DNA of 64,000 nucleotides from Rhizobium sp. R711. Its GTDB lineage: Bacteria; Pseudomonadota; Alphaproteobacteria; Rhizobiales; Rhizobiaceae. Location of the stretch: contig NZ_LOKZ01000036.1 of NCBI RefSeq assembly GCF_002211365.1, positions 62,001 to 126,000 of the forward strand. Direction: 5' to 3'. The first letter of the stretch is position 1. Every line of letters starts with the position of its first letter. The translations under genes were made by a program, and so were the position numbers. Positions 31,980 to 38,419 of this stretch are shown one piece after another. A model generated the notes under the pieces. That model ran no database searches. It had not been told where the DNA came from and saw only the letters and a program-made list of their open reading frames with translations.

Positions 31980-32013
31980 AAAAACAAAGGGCCGCGCTTG
32001 TGGCGCAGCCCTT
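31980..32013 (-). terminator. Terminator of the tRNA-Asn gene
   Basis: Read on the minus strand, an 11-bp stem with one mismatch (AAGGGC-GCGC arms) and loop CACAA is followed by TGTTTTT. It lies seven bases after the encoded CCA, on the prophage side of the probable attachment site, so it may be phage-supplied. Confidence 0.65.
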
Positions 32014-32020
32014 CTAAATC

Positions 32021-32095
32021 TGGCTCCCCGGGCCGGATTCGAACCGGCGACCTGTCGATTAACAGTCGAATGCTCTACCGCTGAGCTACCAGGGA
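32021..32095 (-). tRNA. tRNA-Asn (GTT), probable phage attachment site
   Basis: On the minus strand the 75-base sequence folds into a full cloverleaf. It starts TCCCTGG, has D-arm GCTCAGCGGTAGAGC, anticodon loop CTGTTAA (anticodon GTT), T-arm with GGTTCGAATCC, and acceptor CCGGGGA, discriminator G and encoded CCA. The 3' end faces the integrase, the usual arrangement when a phage inserts into a tRNA gene and restores its 3' end. Confidence 0.97.
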
Positions 32096-32121
32096 TCACC
32101 GCTCGCCGCGGTGTGAGTGGC

Positions 32122-32150
32122 CTAATACAAATGCTTGCCCGATTTGCCAA
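32122..32150 (-). promoter_or_regulatory. Candidate promoter of tRNA-Asn
   Basis: On the minus strand TTGGCA (32150-32145), a 17-base spacer and TATTAG (32127-32122) make a good sigma-70-type promoter about 27 bases upstream of the mature tRNA 5' end. Confidence 0.55.
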
Positions 32151-32212
32151 GCGGTTTTTTCAAAAAAATGACATCCGCTTGTATTCGCTCTGTATAACCC
32201 CATCTCCTGTGG

Positions 32213-32512
32213 ATGACTGAAGCACATGATACCACTGGAAAATCGGGCGCCAAGCGATTTGGCATCAATCACAACACCGGCCATCTCGTTCTAGGCTCCG
32301 TGAGCATTCCGCTTCCACGGTCGCGCCTCGGTAGAATGACGATCGGCATTCTGCTGATCCTGGGTGGCGTTTTGGGATTCTTGCCCATTTTAGGCTTCTG
32401 GATGCTCCCGCTGGGATTCATCGTGCTGTCGCACGATCTGCATCTCGTTCGCCGGATGCGGCGGCGAGTCTCTGTCTGGTGGAGCAAGAGGCGGAAACCG
32501 CCCCTTGATTAG
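32213..32512 (+). CDS. Small membrane protein (PGPGW-like)
   Basis: The 99-residue protein has two adjacent membrane segments (MTIGILLILGGVLGFLPIL and FWMLPLGFIVLSHDLHL), a basic tail and conserved-looking Gly/Pro turns, as in the PGPGW transmembrane family. It is the first gene outside the prophage. Its stop overlaps the stop of the phosphate transporter gene on the other strand by four bases. The function is unknown. Confidence 0.65.
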   Translation: MTEAHDTTGKSGAKRFGINHNTGHLVLGSVSIPLPRSRLGRMTIGILLILGGVLGFLPILGFWMLPLGFIVLSHDLHLVRRMRRRVSVWWSKRRKPPLD

Positions 32513-33513
32513 CTGAACAAACCTGCGGTCCAATAAAACAGCGCCGAGATAAGCGCAGCCGCCGGAAGCGTGATTACCCAGGCAACGACGATGTTGCCTG
32601 CCAGGCCCCAACGGACTGCCGAGACGCGGCGTGCAGCACCCACCCCTATGATCGCACCGGTGATGGTGTGGGTCGTGGACACTGGAATCCCGAGCCATGT
32701 GGCTCCGAAGAGCGTCAGCGCGCCGCCGGTCTCCGCACAGAAACCCTGCATCGGGTTCAGTCGGGTGATCTTCGACCCCATGGTGTGGACGATTCGCCAG
32801 CCGCCGAAGAGTGTCCCAAGCGCCATCGCCGTCTGGCAGGAGAGCACGACCCAGAGTGGTACGTGAAAGCTTCCCCCGAGATAACCCTGCGAATAGAGGA
32901 GCACGGCAATGATGCCCATCGTCTTCTGTGCATCATTGCCGCCGTGACCAAGCGAATAGAGAGAGGCGGATACGAACTGCAGGACGCGGAATGTGCGATC
33001 GACAGCGAAGGGTGTCTGTCGAACGAAGATCCAGGAGACGGCAAGCACGAGGAAGAGCGCCAACATGAAGCCGATGAACGGCGACATGACGATGGCGCTC
33101 GCTGTCTTCAGCAATCCGCTCCACACGATTGAGCTGAAGCCGACTTTTGCGAGGCCGGCTCCCACCAGCCCGCCCACCAGCGCGTGCGAAGAACTGGACG
33201 GGATACCGAAGATCCAGGTGACGATATTCCAGATGATCGCACCCATCAGTGCCGCAAAGATGACCAGCGGTGTGACGATATTGGGATCGATGATGCCGGT
33301 ACCGAGGGTTTCGGCAACGTGGAGACCGAAGAACAGAAACGCAATGAAATTGAAGAAAGCTGCCCAGACAACTGCATAGTGAGGTCGGAGCACCCGCGTC
33401 GAGACGATCGTTGCGATCGAATTCGCGGCATCGTGAAGGCCGTTCAGGAAGTCGAAGAACAGCGCAACCGCGATCAGGCCGGCGAGCACCGGAAAGGCGA
33501 GGGTGGCGTCCAT
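32509..33513 (-). CDS. pit: Low-affinity inorganic phosphate transporter (Pit family)
   Basis: The 334-residue membrane protein carries both Pit repeats: FDFLNGLHDAANSIATIVST near the N-terminus and LGIPVSTTHTITGAIIGVG near the C-terminus, with GIPSSSSHALVGG and SLGHGGNDAQKTMGI between them. It imports phosphate with a proton and divalent metal. ATG 33513 is used; it overlaps the stop of the upstream DUF47 gene. In Sinorhizobium the orfA-pit pair is repressed by PhoB when phosphate is scarce; that regulation is known from relatives, not read here. Confidence 0.92.
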   Translation of the reverse strand: MDATLAFPVLAGLIAVALFFDFLNGLHDAANSIATIVSTRVLRPHYAVVWAAFFNFIAFLFFGLHVAETLGTGIIDPNIVTPLVIFAALMGAIIWNIVTWIFGIPSSSSHALVGGLVGAGLAKVGFSSIVWSGLLKTASAIVMSPFIGFMLALFLVLAVSWIFVRQTPFAVDRTFRVLQFVSASLYSLGHGGNDAQKTMGIIAVLLYSQGYLGGSFHVPLWVVLSCQTAMALGTLFGGWRIVHTMGSKITRLNPMQGFCAETGGALTLFGATWLGIPVSTTHTITGAIIGVGAARRVSAVRWGLAGNIVVAWVITLPAAALISALFYWTAGLFS

Positions 33514-34163
33514 CAAACGTTCTCAATCACGATGCCGCTGATTTCGTTGGCAACGTCTTCGAAGCGATCAACGACCTTCTCCAGTTCACCGTAGATTTCG
33601 CTGCCGACGATGTAGGCCATTGCATTTGACGCACCGTGACGAAGGAAAAGCTCCTTCAGGCCGTGGTCGTGCAACTCGTCCGAGCGCCCTTCGACGCGGG
33701 TGACCTCCTCCGCAATCGCCATGAGCCGCGGGGCATTGGCGTTGATGCGGTCGAGCAGGGGGATCGCCTCGCCGATGAGATGGGCAGCCTGCACGATGGC
33801 CGCCCCCATTTCTTGCATGCGGGGATCGAATTGGGTCTGCTCGAAGAGCCGGATCGTCTTGACGGTCTTGTGCATCATATCGATCGCGTCATCCATCGAC
33901 TGGATCAGATCCTTGATATCGACACGGTCGAAAGGCGTGATGAAGCTTCGGCGAACCGCGAGTAGCACCTCGCGGGTGATCTCGTCGGCATCGTTTTCGA
34001 GTGCGACGATCCGATCGCAATGCCGCTCGGTGTCCTTGCCGGCAAGCAATTCGTTCAGCGCTTCCGCCGCCCCTACGATCGTCTGGGAATGCTGGGAAAA
34101 GAGGTCAAAGAAGCGGTCTTCACGCGGTAGAAGTTTACGAAACCAGCCGAGCATTCCATCCAT
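33513..34163 (-). CDS. DUF47 (PhoU-like) partner of Pit, OrfA
   Basis: The 216-residue helical protein starts MDGMLGWFRKLLPREDRFFD and ends EKVVDRFEDVANEISGIVIE, the hallmark of DUF47 proteins such as rhizobial OrfA. It has PhoU-like acidic metal-binding helices (ALENDADEITREV). The 3' end overlaps the pit start by one base, so the two genes are co-translated, and it probably regulates Pit activity. An in-frame extension to 34406 has no ribosome site. Confidence 0.9.
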   Translation of the reverse strand: MDGMLGWFRKLLPREDRFFDLFSQHSQTIVGAAEALNELLAGKDTERHCDRIVALENDADEITREVLLAVRRSFITPFDRVDIKDLIQSMDDAIDMMHKTVKTIRLFEQTQFDPRMQEMGAAIVQAAHLIGEAIPLLDRINANAPRLMAIAEEVTRVEGRSDELHDHGLKELFLRHGASNAMAYIVGSEIYGELEKVVDRFEDVANEISGIVIENV

Positions 34164-34353
34164 CCGTTTGAGAATTTTTAGGAGCCCGTCATAAATTAGC
34201 AGGGCTTGCAATAAAAGTGTCACAATTGCACCGGCCAAGATTCTTTTCCGCCGTGCATTTGCAATGGGCGTCAGGGAACTTGAGACTTGCCTGAGCGTTA
34301 AAGTTCTAAGCGTTTTCTGACGCGAGACATGCAGGAAATGAGAAGGTGCTGGA

Positions 34354-34785
34354 ATGAAGAAGCTTGCGGTACTGGTATTGGCAATCGCGACGAGCCTGTC
34401 CGGCATCGGACCGTCTTTCGCTGAAAATTCGGGTGACGAGCATTCACCTCAAAGCCGCGGCGAGTTTGGAGATTCCGGCGCCAGAAACAGCCGCAACTAC
34501 GACCGCTGCAGCTTCTATCGTTGCGGTGGTTACCGGCATGGCCATTATAGTGGGCGCTACTATCATGATGATTACTATCGCCATTACGACAATGATGCCG
34601 GCGCACTGATCGGTGGCTTGGCGGCGGGCGCGATCATCGGCGGACTGATTGCTCAGCCACGGGCCTACCCGGTCGGCAATTCCCACGTCGATTGGTGTTA
34701 CAGCCGTTACCGCTCCTATCGCGCATATGACAACACCTATCAGCCGTATTATGGCCCGCGGCGGCAGTGCCACTCACCATACTAA
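34354..34785 (+). CDS. BA14K family lectin-like protein
   Basis: The 143-residue protein has a clear Sec signal peptide (KKLAVLVLAIATSLSGIGPS, cleavage after SFA), a Tyr/His/Gly-rich middle (YRHGHYSGRYYHDDYYRHYD), a glycine-zipper-like hydrophobic stretch (GALIGGLAAGAIIGGLIA), and the BA14K C-terminus WCYSRYRSYRAYDNTYQPY. Brucella BA14K is an immunoreactive lectin-like envelope protein. A terminator follows. Confidence 0.88.
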   Translation: MKKLAVLVLAIATSLSGIGPSFAENSGDEHSPQSRGEFGDSGARNSRNYDRCSFYRCGGYRHGHYSGRYYHDDYYRHYDNDAGALIGGLAAGAIIGGLIAQPRAYPVGNSHVDWCYSRYRSYRAYDNTYQPYYGPRRQCHSPY

Positions 34786-34800
34786 TGGTTGATCATAGAA

Positions 34801-34840
34801 ACCGGCGGGCATATCGATTGGAAATCCTGCCGGTTTTTTA
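34801..34840 (+). terminator. Terminator after the BA14K gene
   Basis: ACCGGCGGG pairs with CCTGCCGGT (one mismatch) across a 16-base loop and is followed by six T residues. Confidence 0.7.
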
Positions 34841-34849
34841 ATAACCCCC

Positions 34850-34878
34850 TTGCACTCAATTTCTATTCATTCTAAATG
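34850..34878 (+). promoter_or_regulatory. Candidate promoter of tRNA-Cys
   Basis: TTGCAC (34850-34855), a 17-base spacer and TAAATG (34873-34878) lie 32 bases before the tRNA 5' end. The -10 match is moderate. Confidence 0.4.
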
Positions 34879-34910
34879 CCCGCCAACGCTTCGGTGATGA
34901 AGCGCAGTGA

Positions 34911-34984
34911 GGCCTCGTGGCGGAGTGGTGACGCAGAGGACTGCAAATCCTTGTACCCCGGTTCAATTCCGGGCGAGGCCTCCA
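34911..34984 (+). tRNA. tRNA-Cys (GCA)
   Basis: The 74-base sequence forms a full cloverleaf. Acceptor GGCCTCG pairs with CGAGGCC, the anticodon loop is CTGCAAA with anticodon GCA, the T-arm contains GGTTCAATTCC, the discriminator is T and CCA is encoded. Confidence 0.97.
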
Positions 34985-35612
34985 TCTTGATTTTCTATCC
35001 GTAAGATATTGATTTGCAGTCGGATTTTGTGACTCGGCTGCAGTGACTGTAGCCAAGTCGAGTCGGGCGCGGGCGTCTTATTCGGGTTTGCAGGTTGCTG
35101 TTCAATCGCCAGCCGGCAGTAAGTCTCCTGCCGTTTCGATCCTCGGGAATTTATTTGCAGCGAGCTCGCCAACCCACTTACTCCAATCGGACTAGGACCT
35201 AGGTCCATCTGTGACAGCTCTTACAACGGAGCTATGTTCTTTTTGCTGGTCTGCCGGGGGACAAGATAAGGCGTTGAAGGTATCGGACCCACTCCTTGAT
35301 CAGCTCCATTTCGCTGCCCACGGCAGACAGGGCGGGGGTAAGTTTTCTGTCCCAGCAATGCTGAGGGGGCGGCCAGGTTGGTCGCCCCCTCCCGGATCAT
35401 GATTACGTGGTCCTGCCGAGTATCTTGGCGGTCGGGGTCGAACGCTTCTGGACGCCTTCCTTCCAAATTTAAGCTCCGACGACATTTTTCTCCACCGGCA
35501 TAGTGAAAATCCGCAAGGTGTTAGATTTGGTGCATGCTTTCCATGACCAAATCGGCGATTGCCGGGTTTTTGATAGGGCGCTAAGCTTCACCCTCAATTC
35601 TGAGGAGCGCCT
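34985..35612. other. Non-coding stretch of about 630 bases
   Basis: I see no convincing gene in either strand. Short open frames lack ribosome sites and family resemblance. The stretch contains a long inverted repeat at 35364-35390 and a purine-rich ribosome site near its end that serves the next small gene. Confidence 0.5.
35364..35390. repeat. 12-bp inverted repeat with 3-base loop
   Basis: AGGGGGCG and CGCCCCCT (35364-35371, 35383-35390) pair perfectly. Four further pairs (GCCA/TGGT, with one G-T) close a GGT loop. There is no T run, so it is more likely an RNA structure or protein site than a standard terminator. Confidence 0.65.
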
Positions 35613-35798
35613 ATGATGTCGGCGACCAAAATACCGCAACTGATCTTTGCTTTAAGTGTGGCGCGCGAGATGGCCGAGCGTGAACTCCACGCCGAGATGC
35701 TTGTCATGCTGATCGAGGAGGCACTGAAAGAGGCGCAGGAAGAGGCGTTGCGCCACGGCATTCTCGTCGACATAGAAGAGGAAACCGAACTGCAGTAG
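35613..35798 (+). CDS. Small helical hypothetical protein
   Basis: The 61-residue product is strongly helical and acidic (VAREMAERELHAEMLVMLIE, KEAQEEALRHGILVDIEEE). ATG 35613 lies seven bases after GAGGAG; a second ATG follows at once. The coding bias resembles neighbouring genes. No family is recognised. Confidence 0.5.
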   Translation: MMSATKIPQLIFALSVAREMAERELHAEMLVMLIEEALKEAQEEALRHGILVDIEEETELQ

Positions 35799-36016
35799 CC
35801 TTCACCGGCAAACCGAGCGGCCCCGGCCGCGGCTGTTTTGGCCCCGGCCGGGTTGTCGATCGGGGAGGGGCTGGGGAGGCTCCGGGATCGACCGCGACAC
35901 GATATAGATCCCATTCGACGGCCAACATTGGTGCTTAAAGGTAGGTTTCGTCGTTTGTTCTTGCCTAAAAAGAACTTCTCAACGGTCCACTCGTCACCCA
36001 CGCCGCGGCTTGCAGT

Positions 36017-36163
36017 TCAGTTGACCCTTTGCAGTGACGGCATTGGTGATACGCCAGTTGTCGCGACACTCGGGGCGCTGACTCTCACAAAGGGGATAAG
36101 GAGTATGATCGCCAGCAGCGCGCCGATGAAGAAGCCGCCCAGCACGAGTGGTTTGATTGCCAT
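36017..36163 (-). CDS. 48-residue single-pass membrane protein
   Basis: The minus strand from ATG 36163 to TGA 36017-36019 encodes 48 residues. It starts MAIKPLVLGGFFIGALLAII with a single strong membrane segment to about residue 27, followed by a polar tail ending SLQRVN. GGCGGA lies upstream. It is paired with a second very short membrane gene just upstream on the same strand. The function is unknown. Confidence 0.5.
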   Translation of the reverse strand: MAIKPLVLGGFFIGALLAIILLIPFVRVSAPSVATTGVSPMPSLQRVN

Positions 36164-36234
36164 GTCACATCCGCCGAATCCCAAGGAAACGACACTATCG
36201 GGACAAAAACTGACAATGGCCTGAAGGCAGTTAG

Positions 36235-36336
36235 TTAGCTCGTTTCACGATCGAAAAGGCCGCAGCAGAAGATGCCGATCAGCGTTGCGATGATGAAGAA
36301 GTCGAACAATGAGAGATATTCGATGATGTTCAGCAT
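36235..36336 (-). CDS. 33-residue membrane peptide
   Basis: The minus strand from ATG 36336 to TAA 36235-36237 encodes 33 residues beginning MLNIIEYLSLFDFFIIATLI, then GIFCCGLFDRETS. GAGGAGGAG lies about seven bases before the ATG, an unusually strong ribosome site. A membrane helix and a CC pair are visible. It may form an operon with the 48-residue gene downstream. The function is unknown. Confidence 0.55.
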   Translation of the reverse strand: MLNIIEYLSLFDFFIIATLIGIFCCGLFDRETS

Positions 36337-36536
36337 GGCCTACTCCTCCTCTGTTCCTCCGGTTGCAATAATATCACAGCGCGCTCGTTTGTTCCACGAA
36401 GGGTGGCTGCGGGCCCGCATCGGGAATGCTCGCACCCCGAATTCTTGCCGCAGGCATTCGCGAAGCCTTGAAAGGCCAGTGTGCTGAGATTAAGAGACGT
36501 CCAGACAAAGCCGCTTCTACCGAGCGAGAGGACATG

Positions 36537-37199
36537 ATGAATTTCGAATCAGCACGCGCAAACATGGTCGACAACCAGCTCCGCACGACGGACGTCACCT
36601 CGCATTCAGTGCTGACGGCCTTCCTCACGGTGCCGCGCGAGGCTTTCGTTCCAGAGAAGGCGAAGGCGCTTGCCTATATCGATCGTGACGTCGAAATCTG
36701 TCCGGCAGCGTCCGGCAAGCCGGCGCGTTATCTGATGCAGCCGTCGCCGCTTGCAAAGCTGCTCCAGCTTGCGGCGGTCACGAAGGATGATGTCGTACTC
36801 GAGATCGGTGCCGGTAGCGGCTACGTATCGGCTCTTTTTTCGCAGCTTGCCGGTACGGTGATCGCGGTTGAAGAGGACGAAACGCTTGCGGCGGAAGCCA
36901 AGACCAACCTTGCCGGCTACACAAACGTGTCTGTTGTCACTGGCCCGCTCAATGCTGGCAGCCCGTCAGGCGCTCCTTATGATCTCATTTTTGTCAGCGG
37001 TTCTGTCGAGGAGGTTCCTTCTTCCTTGCTGTCGCAGCTTCGTGACGGCGGCCGTCTGGTCACGGTACAGGGTTACGGCGGTTCGGCGCGTGCAAAGGTT
37101 TTTGTGAGCGAGCGCGGCACGATTTCCGAAAACGTCTACTTCAACGCCTCTGTTAAGCCGCTTCCCGGTTTTGCCAAGGCGCGCGAATTCGTGTTCTGA
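36537..37199 (+). CDS. Protein-L-isoaspartate O-methyltransferase family protein
   Basis: The 220-residue protein starts NFESARANMVDNQLRTTDVT and carries VVLEIGAGSGYVSALFSQLA, the SAM-binding motif I of the PIMT family, and an IAVEEDETLA acidic loop. It is diverged from the canonical Pcm encoded at 58753 and belongs to the paralogue common upstream of tolC and popZ in rhizobia. ATG 36537 follows GAGAGG; ATG 36534 adjoins it. It may repair isoaspartyl residues or methylate another substrate. Confidence 0.85.
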   Translation: MNFESARANMVDNQLRTTDVTSHSVLTAFLTVPREAFVPEKAKALAYIDRDVEICPAASGKPARYLMQPSPLAKLLQLAAVTKDDVVLEIGAGSGYVSALFSQLAGTVIAVEEDETLAAEAKTNLAGYTNVSVVTGPLNAGSPSGAPYDLIFVSGSVEEVPSSLLSQLRDGGRLVTVQGYGGSARAKVFVSERGTISENVYFNASVKPLPGFAKAREFVF

Positions 37200-37224
37200 T
37201 CGATAGCTGCGATCACTGACTTTC

Positions 37225-37251
37225 AACGGGCGCCTTTAGCGCCCGTTTTTC
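37225..37251 (+). terminator. Terminator after the PIMT-family gene
   Basis: AACGGGCGC pairs perfectly with GCGCCCGTT across CTTTA, and T residues follow. The stem begins about 25 bases after the stop. Confidence 0.85.
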
Positions 37252-37423
37252 TTTTCCATCCATCGAATTTCGGGGTTGCCAGGCCAGCGTGCAGAAAGCT
37301 GTGCATGGCAGCATTCATTTGATTCGCGATGATTTTTTTCAATCATCGGCTATCCTAAGGTATGGGTGATTCGGATGCCCATTCCACGCAATCCGGTCGT
37401 TTTTCGGAATAACGGGGATAGAT

Positions 37424-38302
37424 ATGGCTCAGCCAAGTGTAGCGCGTGAACCGTCAATGGAAGAAATTCTAGCGTCGATCCGCCAGATCATCGAAAGCAA
37501 TGACCCGGGTGCAGGCAGGGCGCTCTCCGCTTCGCTCCCGGCAGTTTATGGCGGCGATGAGGATGATCGCGATTCGGACATCCATTTGACGGTGGACGAG
37601 ACTTACGCTGGCGTGGAATTCCCTGAAACAGTCCCTCAGCCCGATCCGCGTTTCGTTGCCGCCAATTCGGCAGGCTCGGCTCCTCTGCCGGAGGCGCAGC
37701 CGCGCGCCATGTCTCTGGCGGATGTCGCTGCGCGCGTCCGAGCAGCGTCGGAGCGGAACGCTGCCCAGTTGCAGCGCGAAGTGCCGCCGGCATTTCGGCA
37801 GGCCGCGGAACTGAGGACCGAGGCGCCGGAGACTGTTGGCGAGGTGCTGGTTTCGGCTCCAAGGGCTTCGCAACCTGCCGAAGCCGCTACGGCCCCCATT
37901 TCAGCTCCTGCGCCGAAAGTCGTCGCTGTGCGCCCGCCGGTGGAAGTGCCGTTCGAAATGCCTCAGGCCATCGCCGTGGAGCCGCGACCCGCTGTTGTCC
38001 AGGCGACAGAAGTTTCCGTACCTGCCATTGCCGAGCCGATGGTTGAAGACACACCGCGGCGCCGCATTGAGGATGAGCAGCAGCCGGCATTGCTCTCGCA
38101 TGACGCGGGCCTTCAAGTCAGCCGTTCCTTTGAGGAGCTTGCTGCCGTTGTCGATGGCGCACAGCGTCGCTCGCTCGATGAGATCGCGGAAGATATGCTG
38201 CGCCCGATGCTGCGCGACTGGCTGGATGACAATCTGCCGACCCTGGTTGAGCGTCTCGTGCGCGAAGAGATCGAGCGCGTGGCGCGCGGCCCGCGCCGCT
38301 GA
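37424..38302 (+). CDS. popZ: Polar organising protein PopZ (DUF2497)
   Basis: The 292-residue protein has the PopZ layout: a short conserved N-terminal helix (PSMEEILASIRQIIESN), a long acidic Pro/Ala-rich disordered middle, and the conserved C-terminal oligomerisation helices (LRPMLRDWLDDNLPTLVERL, then VREEIERVAR). PopZ forms a polar scaffold that anchors the chromosome origin through ParB. GGGGATAG precedes ATG 37424, and it lies directly before valS as in other rhizobia. Confidence 0.93.
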   Translation: MAQPSVAREPSMEEILASIRQIIESNDPGAGRALSASLPAVYGGDEDDRDSDIHLTVDETYAGVEFPETVPQPDPRFVAANSAGSAPLPEAQPRAMSLADVAARVRAASERNAAQLQREVPPAFRQAAELRTEAPETVGEVLVSAPRASQPAEAATAPISAPAPKVVAVRPPVEVPFEMPQAIAVEPRPAVVQATEVSVPAIAEPMVEDTPRRRIEDEQQPALLSHDAGLQVSRSFEELAAVVDGAQRRSLDEIAEDMLRPMLRDWLDDNLPTLVERLVREEIERVARGPRR

Positions 38303-38321
38303 TCGGAAACGCCTTTTCTCA

Positions 38322-38354
38322 AAAAGCCGCTCCGGTCCCGGAGCGGCTTTTTTA
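38322..38354 (+). terminator. Terminator between popZ and valS
   Basis: AAAGCCGCTCC pairs with GGAGCGGCTTT across a short loop and is followed by T residues. Confidence 0.88.
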
Positions 38355-38419
38355 TTGACTTGCCCGAAGCCATCCTATTTACAACCCGCATCTAAGAACC
38401 TCCAGATTTTGGTCCCCAA

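Noticed and set aside
31853..31987. Longer integrase start at 31987
   Set aside because: The added N-terminus is unlike the conserved start and would run into the tRNA terminator hairpin; the family-like sequence begins near MAHDDISRYVV.
34985..35210. Second attachment site or integrative element at tRNA-Cys
   Set aside because: No integrase gene or repeated tRNA 3' end is visible beside tRNA-Cys.
35838..36224. Open frame overlapping the small minus-strand membrane genes
   Set aside because: Composition is poor and there is no ribosome site, while the minus-strand 48-residue frame has a clear membrane helix.
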